The notes: generated from the sequence alone by a model not told the origin. Counted from the stretch's first letter, positions 7,041 through 15,811 are shown. The stretch is 21,700 bases of DNA from W2P13-069 sp963590525 (GCA_963590525.1 CAVAPV010000041.1:1-21700); one strand, 5' to 3'. Translations and numbers: made by a program.

Positions 7041-8822
7041 TTACGCCAAGAGCTCCGCCAGCTCGTCTACCAACCGGTCAAACAACGATAGAGCCTCTTT
7101 GACGGGCGCCGGCGTGGCCATATCGACACCTGCCATGCGCAAAAGCTCGATAGGCGTCTTTGAGCAACCGCCCGACAAAAACGACAGGTAGTCGTCTACT
7201 GCAGGCTTGCCCTGCTTGAGTATGCGCTCGGACAAAGCGATAGCAGCTGCGTAACCAGTGGCGTACTGATAGACATAGTAGCGGTAGTAAAAGTGCGGGA
7301 TGCGGCTCCATTCAAGCGCGATCTTGTCGTCTACCTCGACGTCATCGCCAAAGTAATCGCGGTTGAGCTGCGCATAGGCCTCGCAAAGCTCGTCTGCCGT
7401 AAGCCCGCCGCCCTTGGCGTTCATCTGCTCTACAGCAAGCTCAAACTCGGCAAACATGGTCTGGCGATACAGCGTCGAGCGGAACTGCTCGCAAAAATGG
7501 TTGAGCAGATATGCCCTCTCGCGCTTGTTGGAAGCCTGTTTGAGCAAATACTGCATGAGAAGCGCCTCGTTGCAGGTGGAGGCGACCTCGGCCACAAAGA
7601 TTACGTAGTCGCTGTAGCGCGACGGCTGCGTCTTGCAGCTTAGGTAGGTGTGGATGCTGTGGCCCATCTCGTGGATGAGGGTAAAGACATCGTCGAGCTC
7701 GCCTTGGAAGTTCATGAGGATGACTGGATGCGTGCCGTAGCAGCCCGCGCTGTAAGCACCGCTGCGCTTGCCGCAGGTCTCGTAGACGTCCACCCAGCGG
7801 CTGGCCAAGCCCTCGCGCACGATGGCGAGGTACTCCTCGCCCATCGGCTCAAGCGCGGCCAGGATGGTCTCGCAGGCCTGCTCGTAGGTGAAGGTCATCT
7901 TGAAATCGCCCACCAGCGGCACATAGAGGTCCCAAAAGCGCAGTTTGTCGAGGTTCATAACCTTGCGACGCAGTGTCGTGTATTTATGAAGATACGACAG
8001 GTTGTCGCGTACTGTGGCGATGAGGTTCGTGTAGGCCTCGACGGGGACCTCGTTGGAGTCAAGCGCCGCCTCAAGCGGGCTTTTGTACTTGCGAGCATCT
8101 GCAAAGAACTTGAGCTGCTTGACCTGGCCAGAAAGGATGCTGGCAGACGTGTTCCTAAACTGCCCGTACACCTCGTAGAGGGAGTCATAGGCATTTTTAC
8201 GCAACACCCTGTCGTCAGACATGAGCAGCGGGACATAGCTGCCGTGGGTTACGGCGTGATCCTTGCCTTGCGCGTCTTGAGCGTCTGCAAAGCGCATGTC
8301 TGCGTCGTTGAGCATGCTAAAGGTGTTCTCTGGGTTGCCGGCCATATCCTGCGCTGCAGCCAAGAGCTGTTCTTGGGCAGGCTCGAGAACATGGGAAGCG
8401 CGCTTAAAGAGCTTCTCCATAGACCTGCGATACAACTCAAGCTCGGGGCACGCAGCATAATGTTCTTCCATCTTGGCTGCACCGATGGCGATGAGCTCGT
8501 TTGAAACCCACGAGCTTGCCTGCATGACGTCTACGAGCATGCTCTCGCACTGCGATTGGTACGACTGGTACTTAGAGTCACGCGTGTCCTCATCGGACTT
8601 GCGTGCCGCGTAGTTGTAAAGCTTGCCGATGGCAACATCGCATGCATCGTCAAAGCGCATGAACTCAAGCAAGGTTGCCGCATCATCAAGGCGTCCCTTG
8701 TATGCCAGGTAGGCTTGCGGATAAGCCTTGGCGTCTTCAAGCGCGGCAAGATACGCCTCATCGCTTGCAAACATACTGCTCAAATCCCACGTGTACTTCT
8801 CATCGATTTCTGATCTTTGCAT
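7041..8822 (-). CDS. pepF: Oligoendopeptidase F (M3 family metallopeptidase)
   Basis: A 593-residue cytoplasmic zinc peptidase, the usual PepF length (about 600). The HEMGH motif at residues 384-388 supplies two zinc ligands and the catalytic glutamate E385. VAEVASTCNEALL about 25 residues later carries the third ligand glutamate. The N-terminal part (YTWDLSSMF...) and the substrate-shaping C-terminal helices (IPHFYYRYYVYQYATGYA) are typical. It cleaves short peptides taken up or left by other proteases. The start is set by AAAAGGAG eight bases before ATG 8822; the in-frame GTG at 8831 overlaps that site. It lies 115 bases after murB on the same strand and may be co-transcribed with mnmA and murB. 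The nearby DNA downstream is the repeat mosaic. Confidence 0.93.
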   Translation of the reverse strand: MQRSEIDEKYTWDLSSMFASDEAYLAALEDAKAYPQAYLAYKGRLDDAATLLEFMRFDDACDVAIGKLYNYAARKSDEDTRDSKYQSYQSQCESMLVDVMQASSWVSNELIAIGAAKMEEHYAACPELELYRRSMEKLFKRASHVLEPAQEQLLAAAQDMAGNPENTFSMLNDADMRFADAQDAQGKDHAVTHGSYVPLLMSDDRVLRKNAYDSLYEVYGQFRNTSASILSGQVKQLKFFADARKYKSPLEAALDSNEVPVEAYTNLIATVRDNLSYLHKYTTLRRKVMNLDKLRFWDLYVPLVGDFKMTFTYEQACETILAALEPMGEEYLAIVREGLASRWVDVYETCGKRSGAYSAGCYGTHPVILMNFQGELDDVFTLIHEMGHSIHTYLSCKTQPSRYSDYVIFVAEVASTCNEALLMQYLLKQASNKRERAYLLNHFCEQFRSTLYRQTMFAEFELAVEQMNAKGGGLTADELCEAYAQLNRDYFGDDVEVDDKIALEWSRIPHFYYRYYVYQYATGYAAAIALSERILKQGKPAVDDYLSFLSGGCSKTPIELLRMAGVDMATPAPVKEALSLFDRLVDELAELLA

Positions 8823-8937
8823 GAGAAACACTCCTTTTCTGCAATGTCTATAAAGCCAACGATCCAGCTGCTTGAGGCATAGACGGCAGCGCTGGCATGA
8901 TGCTGGCTTGAAACGTTGTCGTTAACGGCAAATGCGC

Positions 8938-9864
8938 TTAATCCTCAAAGCCCCACATGCGCACCTCGGGCTCGAGCTGCACGCCCTGCGTGGCAAGCAC
9001 TTTGGCTTGAACATCGGCGATAAGCTGGCGCACATCTTGCGCGGTAGCACCGTTGGCATTGACGACAAACCCGCAATGCTTGGTCGAGACCATGGCACCT
9101 CCCACGCTGCAGCCTTTGAGCCCTGCGTCCTGGATGAGCTTGCCGGCAAAGTAGCCTTCCGGACGCTTGAAGGTGGAGCCGGCAGAGGGCAGCTCGAGCG
9201 GCTGCTTGCTGCTGCGGCGCTGTTCGAGGTCGTCCATACGCGCCTGGATGACCACCTGGTCGTCTTCTTTGAGCTTGAGCGTAGCTCCCAAGACGATGAG
9301 GTCGCGCTCCATCATGGCAGAGTGCCTGTACGAGAAATCAGCTTGGCTCGCATCGAGCTCCACCAGCTTGCCAGATAAATCCATGCACGTCACAGAGACG
9401 ACCACATCTGCAAACTGGCCGTCGTAAGCGCCGGCGTTCATATAAGCCGCACCGCCGATGGTGCCGGGGATTCCGCAGGCAAACTCATAGCCGGAAAGCC
9501 CTGCCGCACATGCGGCAGCAGCTATCTGGGCATTAGTCGCACCCGCTTGGGCAAAGAGGTAGTCGTCCTGGATGTTGATTTGAGCAAAGCGCTCGCCAAA
9601 ACGTATGAGCACGCAATCAAGCCCTTTATCGGCAGCAAGGATATTGCTACCGCAACCGATCACCTTAAAGGGCACGCTCGCTTTGCTGCATGCCTCCAAA
9701 ACAGCAAGGCAATCGGCAACAGAGGCGATGTCTACCACTATGCGCGCAGGGCCGCCCACCTCAAAGGTCGTGAGCTGAGACATGTTCACGTTGGTGCGCA
9801 CTTGGCCAGCTGTCACAGCCTGGCGCAGCTCGTCTGCCAAAGCAGTCATTACGGTTTTATTCAT
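8938..9864 (-). CDS. murB: UDP-N-acetylenolpyruvoylglucosamine reductase
   Basis: A 308-residue FAD-dependent reductase that makes UDP-N-acetylmuramic acid in peptidoglycan synthesis. FAD-binding motifs are TTFEVGGPA (32-40), GCGSNIL (70-76) and GIPGTIGGAAYMNAGAY (131-147). Active-site residues of the family are visible: R180 in SYRHS, S230 in AGSTFKRP and E300 in LEPEVRMWG. The length and lack of the extra tyrosine-loop insert mark it as type II, as in Bacillus and Staphylococcus rather than E. coli. The start at 9864 (MNKTVM) is preferred because GGAGA lies eight bases before it; ATG 9879 has no good site. It follows mnmA by 95 bases on the same strand. Confidence 0.95.
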   Translation of the reverse strand: MNKTVMTALADELRQAVTAGQVRTNVNMSQLTTFEVGGPARIVVDIASVADCLAVLEACSKASVPFKVIGCGSNILAADKGLDCVLIRFGERFAQINIQDDYLFAQAGATNAQIAAAACAAGLSGYEFACGIPGTIGGAAYMNAGAYDGQFADVVVSVTCMDLSGKLVELDASQADFSYRHSAMMERDLIVLGATLKLKEDDQVVIQARMDDLEQRRSSKQPLELPSAGSTFKRPEGYFAGKLIQDAGLKGCSVGGAMVSTKHCGFVVNANGATAQDVRQLIADVQAKVLATQGVQLEPEVRMWGFED

Positions 9865-9959
9865 ACAGGGATTCTCCATTTCTCAAGGCTACGGTCCAAT
9901 CAAAAAGCGACTGCGTCGGCGCGCCACATAAGATCGAGCCGGTGTTTTAAACAACGCAG

Positions 9960-11033
9960 CTAGCAGATGGTGCCACCGCCGATGACGAGGTCTTGATCGT
10001 AGATGACAAGAGACTGCCCAGGGCTCACCGCTCGCACAGGCTCCACGAAGTCGACAAGGAGCCGACCGTCTTCAAGGCGCGCTGTTGCTGCAGCCGCCTG
10101 CATCCTGTAGCCGATCTTAGCTTGCACCGGACGGGCGCCCTCCCAGGCAATCCCGCTCACGATGTTGACGTCTGCGGCAGTCACATGACTGGAATAGAGG
10201 TCTTGCGCACTGCCTACGATGAGCCTGTTGGCAGCGGCGTCTTTTCCAACAACATACAAAGGGTCACAGCCGCCGCCCAGATTGAGGCCTTTTCTCTGGC
10301 CTATGGTATAGCGAATAAGCCCGCAATGCTGACCGCGCAAATTGCCCGCAGTGTCAAAAATATCCCCTTGGGGAGATACCCCCCGACGTTCTTCGATAAA
10401 ACGGGCATAGTCCCCATCTGGCACGAAGCATATATCCTGGCTTTCATCTTTTTGTGCATTGACCAGGCCGTTTTCTTGAGCAAGCTGTCTTGTTTGAGTC
10501 TTTGTCATATCCCCTAGGGGAAACAACATATGCTCTAGGGTATATTGGTCCAGATGGTAAAGAACATAGCTTTGATCTTTTGCCGGATCCAAGCCACGCA
10601 TCAAGGCAAAACTTCCGTCTTCAAGCTGCACGCGTCTAGCGTAATGGCCCGTGGCCACATAGTCGCAGCCAAGCTCGCGTCTGCGCTTTTGCAGCAGGGC
10701 AAACTTGAGATAGCGGTTGCAGTCGATGCAGGGGTTGGGAGTGCGCCCCTGCTCATAGGCATCGCAAAAACGCTCGATCACGTCATGCTCAAAAGCGTCG
10801 GAGAAGTTGAGCACGTAGTGCTCAAAACCCAAAGCCCTCGCAACGCTGCGCGCGTCCTCTATATCATCTAGCGAGCAACATGTGCCGCCTTTGACCTCGA
10901 TATCTGGATCAGGACAAAACAGGTGCATCGTGACACCCACAAGCTCGTATCCTTGCTCAAGCAAACGCACGGCAGCAGTGGAGCTGTCCACTCCCCCGCT
11001 CATAGCCATGAGGACTTTCTTTTTTGGCGTCAT
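9960..11033 (-). CDS. mnmA: tRNA-specific 2-thiouridylase MnmA
   Basis: A 357-residue enzyme that puts sulfur on the wobble uridine (U34) of tRNAs for Lys, Glu and Gln. The ATP-binding PP-loop SGGVDSS is at residues 12-18. The catalytic cysteine C102 is in TPNPCIDCN and the persulfide-carrying C202 is in SQDICFV. GHYAR and the C-terminal beta-barrel domains (YTIGQRKGL, YVVGKDAAANRL) are in the normal order, and the length is typical. AAAGGGG five to six bases before ATG 11033 supports the start. It is the first of three minus-strand genes with murB and pepF. No cysteine desulfurase gene is next to it, unlike many genomes. Confidence 0.96.
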   Translation of the reverse strand: MTPKKKVLMAMSGGVDSSTAAVRLLEQGYELVGVTMHLFCPDPDIEVKGGTCCSLDDIEDARSVARALGFEHYVLNFSDAFEHDVIERFCDAYEQGRTPNPCIDCNRYLKFALLQKRRRELGCDYVATGHYARRVQLEDGSFALMRGLDPAKDQSYVLYHLDQYTLEHMLFPLGDMTKTQTRQLAQENGLVNAQKDESQDICFVPDGDYARFIEERRGVSPQGDIFDTAGNLRGQHCGLIRYTIGQRKGLNLGGGCDPLYVVGKDAAANRLIVGSAQDLYSSHVTAADVNIVSGIAWEGARPVQAKIGYRMQAAAATARLEDGRLLVDFVEPVRAVSPGQSLVIYDQDLVIGGGTIC

Positions 11034-11294
11034 CTAGACCCCTTTGCAACTAACGGCATCTTAATAGATGGCAACGATAGCAAATCTCGACTACTGCGTC
11101 ATAGCAATACACCAACTGGACTATGCAGTAAGCATCGCACACCGCTCACCGGGCAGACAAAAATGCCCCTTGCTCACCAACAGCCACAGACCTTATGATT
11201 ATCTAATCCCATTGATTTGAATAACGCGCAAGCCAACCGCAAAGCGGATTTTGGTCTTAGCGTTTTACGCTGTTTAAAGGAGCTGATACCCGCT

Positions 11295-11891
11295 TTGACA
11301 ACACCTGCCGCACAGACAGAGCAAACCACCGCCAAGTACACCTATATGGACTGCCTTAAAGGCACCTGCGCCGCGCCTGCAGCAGGAACACCGGGCAAGC
11401 TGTTTTTCACCTTGCTCATGGTTACCTGCATGGCCAGCTGCATGTGCACGTTCAACGGCCTGCGTCACCATGACTGGGACCCCGTGCTGTTCTTTACGAC
11501 GTCTCATTGGATGTACCCTCTGGTGATCCCCATCGCTTTGCTTGTCCGCCTGTTTGTTGCCGACAAGATCTCCGGGCGCATCATCCCCATCGTCAAAAAG
11601 CACTTCACAGGCATTGCCTGCACCGCCGTTACCACCGTGGTCAACGTCAGCTGCATGTGCCCCATCATGACGCTTGTCATGACCATCTTGCTCCAAGGTT
11701 TCACAGACTTGGGGGCAGCCTACCTTGAGGCGCTGCCTTACTCGCTGCCCTTTGCCATGTGCCTCAACTTCTTTGTCGTGTCGCCCTTTGTCAAGATCAT
11801 GCACCACAACTTCATCTCCACCACCAAGGGGATGCATCTCATGTGGCTGTGGGCACGCGTCATGCACCCCGTCACCGCGTTCTTCAACTAG
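11295..11891 (+). CDS. DUF2798 tandem-domain membrane protein
   Basis: A small integral membrane protein with two copies of a DUF2798-like unit. The first (about LFFTLLMVTCMASCMCTF to ISGRIIPIVKKHF) and second (GIACTAVTTVVNVSCMCPIMT to VVSPFVKIMHHNF) each hold two hydrophobic helices ending in a basic stretch. The function of the family is unknown. The start is uncertain. TTG 11295 is chosen because AAAGGAG lies 12 bases upstream, a long but usable gap; the frame is open further back to TTG 11217, which has no binding site, and ATG 11346 also lacks one. It stands alone, divergent from mnmA and convergent with the SPFH gene. The 261 bases before it (11034-11294) show no other feature. Confidence 0.75.
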   Translation: MTTPAAQTEQTTAKYTYMDCLKGTCAAPAAGTPGKLFFTLLMVTCMASCMCTFNGLRHHDWDPVLFFTTSHWMYPLVIPIALLVRLFVADKISGRIIPIVKKHFTGIACTAVTTVVNVSCMCPIMTLVMTILLQGFTDLGAAYLEALPYSLPFAMCLNFFVVSPFVKIMHHNFISTTKGMHLMWLWARVMHPVTAFFN

Positions 11892-11990
11892 GCTTTAGCC
11901 TCAAAGAACCACCCGGCAGCCAGCTGTCTGTTTGCCAGTGGATTGTTGCTCGCAAGCCAATCACCCGATCCCAATACGCAGCAAAACAAA

Positions 11991-12033
11991 AGCCTGCGAC
12001 CGCAGAATTCAAACTGCGTCGCAGGCTTTCTTT
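11991..12033. terminator. Bidirectional terminator
   Basis: Arms 11991-12005 and 12014-12027 form a 14-bp stem (one bulged base, C12000) with an eight-base loop. On the plus strand it is followed by TTCTTTG and on the minus strand by TTTTGTTTTG. It lies between the convergent DUF2798 and SPFH genes, so it can end both transcripts. Confidence 0.85.
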
Positions 12034-12068
12034 GTTCAACTCGCGTTTTTGACTAAACGCCGCGCCTT

Positions 12069-13352
12069 CTATGCGCCAAAGGGATTGCCGCACTCCGGGC
12101 AGAACTTGGGTGTTGCGCCTTCTGCTGGCTCCCAGCCGCACTTGGAGCACTTGGCGGCAGGTTTGGCAGCCCCACACTCAGAACAGAACTTGCCGCTGTT
12201 TGCAGCGCCGCAAACGCAAGTCCAGCTACCCGCCGCTGCTGGCCTTGGTTGCCCGCACTCAGAGCAGAACTTGCCCGTATTACCCGCATGCCCGCACGGG
12301 CAAGCCCATGCATCTGTTGCTTGAGCCTGCGCGGCAGGCTGTGAAACAGGCGTTGTGGCGGCTGTGGTCTGCACCACGCCACCCCCAAAGGCATTTGCCA
12401 TACCCATGCCCATGAAGGCGTTCATGGCACCGGACTCGTTGCCGGCGGCAGTGCGCATCGACTCTCCGGTAGCGGCGACAGAATAGCCCATGGCGATATT
12501 ACCGCCACCCAAAGCAGACGCCATCTGCATCTGCTTGAGACGCTCTTCATCTTCTTCATCCGCCTTCACGCTGCTGATACCAAAAGAGACGATCTCTATG
12601 CCGCGCAGGTCGCGCCATTTGGCCGACAGCTCATCGTTGAGGATATCGGCAAGTTCTGTGGTGTGGGCGGGGAGCTGATCGTACTCGATGCGCTGGGCAG
12701 AGATCTTGGCAAAGGCGGGCTGCAAGGCAGAGAGCAGCTCGGACTTGAGCTGTCCGTCCATAGAGTCGCGCGTGTACTCGTCTGCCACGTTACCGGCAAC
12801 AGCCGTGTAAAGCAGCACGGGGTCGATGACATGGTAGCTGTACTCGCCAAAGCACTTGATGTTCATCGTGAACTTGAAGCCGGTATCTGGATCTGCGATC
12901 TTGAAGGGCACCGTATTGGCCGTGCCGTACTTGTTTCCCAAGAGCTCCTTGGTGTTGACATAGTAAACGCGCTGGTCTTTGGGAGGCTCTCCGCCAAAGG
13001 TAAAGCGCTTGCCCACGTTTTTGAGCGAATCAACCAAACTGCCCTTAAGATCGCCGGCAAACACGGTGGGCTCTGTAGACGAGTCAAAGGTGAACTCGCC
13101 CGGCTCTGCGCAGACCTCCACGACCTTGCCCTGCTCGACGATGAGCATGCACTGGCCATCTGCAACGGCAATAACGCTGCCGGCAGAGATGATGTTATCG
13201 CTTGCCTTGGTATTGGAGCTGCGGCCGCTTACGCGCTTGGAGCCTTTGACGATAAGCGTGTCTGCGTCCATCGACTCGCAGTAGAAGTACTCCTTCCACT
13301 GGTCGGCCAACACGCCGCCGACAGAACCGACTGCTGCTTTGATGAGACCCAT
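12069..13352 (-). CDS. ydjI: SPFH domain protein with three C-terminal zinc ribbons (YdjI-like)
   Basis: A 427-residue cytoplasmic, membrane-associating protein. Residues about 25-280 form an SPFH (stomatin/flotillin-like) domain of the YdjI class, often annotated as virion core protein-like. Residues 280-348 are an Ala/Gly/Met-rich linker. Three zinc ribbons end the protein: C351/C353/C363/C366, C379/C381/C390/C393 and C402/C405/C418/C421. The first two use C-x-C in place of C-x2-C in their first knuckle. In Bacillus subtilis YdjI is recruited by YdjG and YdjH and brings PspA to damaged membrane (family knowledge). AAAGGA seven bases before the ATG fixes the start. It is the last gene of the operon, 87 bases after the TPM gene, and ends at the bidirectional terminator. 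Confidence 0.88.
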   Translation of the reverse strand: MGLIKAAVGSVGGVLADQWKEYFYCESMDADTLIVKGSKRVSGRSSNTKASDNIISAGSVIAVADGQCMLIVEQGKVVEVCAEPGEFTFDSSTEPTVFAGDLKGSLVDSLKNVGKRFTFGGEPPKDQRVYYVNTKELLGNKYGTANTVPFKIADPDTGFKFTMNIKCFGEYSYHVIDPVLLYTAVAGNVADEYTRDSMDGQLKSELLSALQPAFAKISAQRIEYDQLPAHTTELADILNDELSAKWRDLRGIEIVSFGISSVKADEEDEERLKQMQMASALGGGNIAMGYSVAATGESMRTAAGNESGAMNAFMGMGMANAFGGGVVQTTAATTPVSQPAAQAQATDAWACPCGHAGNTGKFCSECGQPRPAAAGSWTCVCGAANSGKFCSECGAAKPAAKCSKCGWEPAEGATPKFCPECGNPFGA

Positions 13353-13439
13353 ATGAGTTCCTTTCTCAAGTAGCTATGTCTTGCCACGATGATACGCTGT
13401 GGCCGCGCTTGGATCTTGTTGCCGTATACGTGCCGTTGC

Positions 13440-14297
13440 CTAGAACTTGCCGCCGCTGCTACCGCCAAAACCACCGGAATCGCTCCAAGAGCCGCCACCA
13501 CCCGAGCTGTTGTTGCTTTTGGGGATGGGAGTCTTGGTAACCACGGTGCCGCCAAAGACCTCTCCTGCATGCGTGATGTCTACCGGCCTATCCATAAAGG
13601 CGTGCGCGGAGTCTTGGGCGTCAACGCTTTTGAGCTGCGCTTTGAGCGCCAATCGCACGCAGATCATCACGATCAAGGCGATGACAAAGGCGATGCCTGC
13701 CGGAATCGCCAGATCGTCAAAGCCGATGACGCCGTCGTCATACGAGGAGCTCGAAGGATCGGTGTCGTAGTCCATGGCAACGTTGTGGGTTGCCTTGAAC
13801 TCGAAGGTCTCTTGGCAATCGTCCAGATAGGCCTGGCAGGCGTCTTCCCACTCGTCGTTAGCAAGATAGTCCACGACGTCTTCTTCCATCGCGTCGATCC
13901 TGTAATCCGTAAAGGTGTCGAGCGCCTGGCCGTGGGTGATAGTCACGTAATCGCGCGAGTCGACGGCAATCAAAAAGAGGATGCCGCTTTTATTGCTGCC
14001 CACACCCAGATCCTTCTTGTTCCAGTACCCCTTGGCAAAGTCGCGCGCGCTCTTTGAGCCTATGTCATCGACGATAAGCAGATAGGTGCCCATGTCATAG
14101 GCAGAGGCCATGCTTTTGGCCTGGGCTTCCATGCTTTGCTGCGTAGCCGAATCAAGCAGTTCGTATTTGTCGATGATGTACTTGCTGCCCGATGCAAAGG
14201 CAGCGGTGCACATCACCAAGGCGAGCGCAAAGCATACAACAGCGGCAAACGCAGCCTGCGCTGCATGCACCGTACGGGATTTGATCAAAGCCTTCAT
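13440..14297 (-). CDS. ydjH: TPM domain membrane protein (YdjH/YgcG-like)
   Basis: A 285-residue exported, membrane-anchored protein. A signal peptide or N-terminal anchor covers residues 1-36. The TPM domain (about 37-170; KYELLDSATQQSMEAQAKSM... GILFLIAVDSRDYVTITHG) is followed by an Asp/Ser-rich linker, a transmembrane helix at about 197-218, a short cytoplasmic part and a Gly/Ser-rich tail ending GGFGGSSGGKF. This layout is that of B. subtilis YdjH and E. coli YgcG. TPM domains were first described as acid phosphatase-like, but activity here is unproven. The gene starts 15 bases after the stop of the upstream zinc-ribbon gene and its GGGGAGG site overlaps that region, so the two are translated from one transcript. 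Confidence 0.85.
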   Translation of the reverse strand: MKALIKSRTVHAAQAAFAAVVCFALALVMCTAAFASGSKYIIDKYELLDSATQQSMEAQAKSMASAYDMGTYLLIVDDIGSKSARDFAKGYWNKKDLGVGSNKSGILFLIAVDSRDYVTITHGQALDTFTDYRIDAMEEDVVDYLANDEWEDACQAYLDDCQETFEFKATHNVAMDYDTDPSSSSYDDGVIGFDDLAIPAGIAFVIALIVMICVRLALKAQLKSVDAQDSAHAFMDRPVDITHAGEVFGGTVVTKTPIPKSNNSSGGGGSWSDSGGFGGSSGGKF

Positions 14298-14312
14298 CTT
14301 TATACGCCTCCC

Positions 14313-15572
14313 CTAGCTCAACATAAAGAACGCAGCGGCGGCAAAGGTGACGGCAAACGATGCCGCAAAAACCGCAAGCGATATGAGGTTGAGCTTCTTT
14401 TTGTCCAAGGGAAGGTCTCCCACGAGCTTTCCTGTCTGGCCGTTCATCGCAAAGAGAAAGTCTTTGCCCTCCCAGCGGGTATGCAGCATCCACACGGGTA
14501 GCAAGGCGTATTTGACGTCTGACACCTCGTTGCTGCAAGTCGAGCTTGTCTGCATCACGTTCATATGCCCCACGACGCTGTTGCGCAGCTCGTCTTCCAG
14601 CGTGGACTGCATACGATGCGTCGCGCGTTTAACGCACGAATTTGCAGATTGGTCGTAGCGCTCGGCAGAAAAACCCGGCAGATACGCCATGCTAAAGGGC
14701 TTAAAGGCGTTGTGGTCGTAAGGCTCGATAGAATCCATGTGGTCATCGGGCATGCGCTTGGAGGCATCTGCAGGAATCTTGTCAAACGAGCAGCTGCCCT
14801 CGCGCGTGGCGTAGTAGGTGCTGGTCTCTGTGTAGTTGTAATCGCTGTCAGACCACGTGCGTGTATCTGTGCATGTGTACTTGGCGCTGCCGGTTGCAGT
14901 GCCGCTGTAAAGCCAAAACGGCACGTAGACGCCTTGGATCTCCTCTACGTGGTTGCCGTCTTTGAATGCCTTGGGAAGACATATCTTGCCGGCATAATGG
15001 GCGTTAAGCGCCGCGACGGCGTCTTTCTTGTTGTTCTTGAAGGGGATGATGAGGTCCGGCTTGAGCGTGGAGCCCAGCTTGCCGGGCACGATGGCGTTGT
15101 TGCCGCAATACGGGCACTTGGTCACGGCAGAGACGTCGCTCACGATCATGGTGGCGCCGCAAGACGAGCACTCGACGGCAGTGGCGTGCTCATCGTCTTG
15201 CGCAAGAGGCTTCTTGGAATCCAAGAACGCCTGGATCGGGTCTGCAACGTACTGGGACTGCTCTTTAGAGGCGCCCTCATCCGCATCAGAGCTTGCCGCA
15301 AACCAATCATCAGCGCCCGCTTGCGCGCTGGAGCCCTCCTCTGCTGCCGCAGCGCCACCTGCTTGGGCTGCAGTACCTTGCCCCTGGGCTTGCGCAGCCG
15401 CTTTTGCTTCGGCCTTGGCTTGCTGGGCAGCAAAGTACTCCTCGACCTCTTGGGTGGTATAGGAACTGTCGCAATACGGGCAGGCGAGTTTTTGAAGCTT
15501 GGTATCAAAGGCGAGCGGACCGCCGCAGGCAGGGCATGCGTAGTTAACGTTGTTTACTGCCACCTGTACCAT
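14313..15572 (-). CDS. ydjG: Zinc-ribbon membrane protein (YdjG-like)
   Basis: A 419-residue protein with two zinc ribbons, C13/C16/C31/C34 and C135/C138/C153/C156, separated by an Ala/Gln/Glu-rich probably helical linker (about 43-130). A beta-rich middle (about 165-385; YVPFWLYSGTATGSAKYTC, LLPVWMLHTRWEGKDFLFAMNGQTGKLVGD) and one C-terminal membrane helix (about 394-418) follow. This matches B. subtilis YdjG, sometimes misannotated as PriA-like helicase because of its ribbons; no helicase motifs are present. GAGAGGAG abuts the ATG with no gap, so GTG at 15563 (three codons later, nine-base gap) may be the true start. It is first in an operon with TPM and SPFH genes, probably acting at the membrane with them. 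Confidence 0.83.
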   Translation of the reverse strand: MVQVAVNNVNYACPACGGPLAFDTKLQKLACPYCDSSYTTQEVEEYFAAQQAKAEAKAAAQAQGQGTAAQAGGAAAAEEGSSAQAGADDWFAASSDADEGASKEQSQYVADPIQAFLDSKKPLAQDDEHATAVECSSCGATMIVSDVSAVTKCPYCGNNAIVPGKLGSTLKPDLIIPFKNNKKDAVAALNAHYAGKICLPKAFKDGNHVEEIQGVYVPFWLYSGTATGSAKYTCTDTRTWSDSDYNYTETSTYYATREGSCSFDKIPADASKRMPDDHMDSIEPYDHNAFKPFSMAYLPGFSAERYDQSANSCVKRATHRMQSTLEDELRNSVVGHMNVMQTSSTCSNEVSDVKYALLPVWMLHTRWEGKDFLFAMNGQTGKLVGDLPLDKKKLNLISLAVFAASFAVTFAAAAFFMLS

Positions 15573-15614
15573 CTCCTCTCGGGTAAAAGGCGAAAACAGC
15601 GTGGTTGTTTTGAG

Positions 15615-15623
15615 AGTATATCA
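15615..15623 (-). promoter_or_regulatory. Candidate extended -10 promoter for the ydjGHI-like operon
   Basis: On the minus strand TGATATACT matches an extended -10 (TGnTATAAT-like) about 43 bases before the first start codon. No good -35 stands 17 bases upstream, which extended -10 promoters can tolerate. No SigW-type TGAAAC/CGTA pair was noticed, unlike the B. subtilis operon. Confidence 0.4.
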
Positions 15624-15718
15624 GCCACAAGCGGCAAGCCCGCAAACCTTAAGGCTATGGGAATATCTTTGGACAAGCGTCCCAAAACCGTCGCAAAAGA
15701 GCGCAAAGCTAAAGCAAA

Positions 15719-15760
15719 CCCGCACCGGTCTGGCGTCCAATAACGCAAGACCGATGCGGG
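15719..15760 (-). terminator. Terminator of the yhdT-panF operon
   Basis: Arms CCCGCA+CGGTCT (15719-15731) and AGACCG+TGCGGG (15748-15760) pair over 12 bp with one C/A mismatch and a 16-base loop. Reading on the minus strand, the stem is followed by TTTGCTTTAGC. It lies 52 bases past the panF stop codon. Confidence 0.65.
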
Positions 15761-15811
15761 CGTGAGCATTGCCGCATGCCCCATCTCAAGGCACGCAGTA
15801 ATCAGACGACC

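Noticed and set aside
9911..9959. Terminator between mnmA and murB (CTGCGT with ACGCAG)
   Set aside because: The stem is only 6 bp with a loop of nearly 40 bases; a short T-run follows on the minus strand but the fold is too weak to claim.
14313..15572. PriA-like DNA helicase annotation for the zinc-ribbon protein
   Set aside because: Only zinc ribbons resemble PriA; no Walker A, DEAD or other helicase motifs are present and a C-terminal membrane helix is.
14565..15743. 392-codon plus-strand frame opposite the ydjG-like gene
   Set aside because: It overlaps a gene with intact zinc ribbons and operon context; the product is Arg/Val-rich with no recognisable domain.
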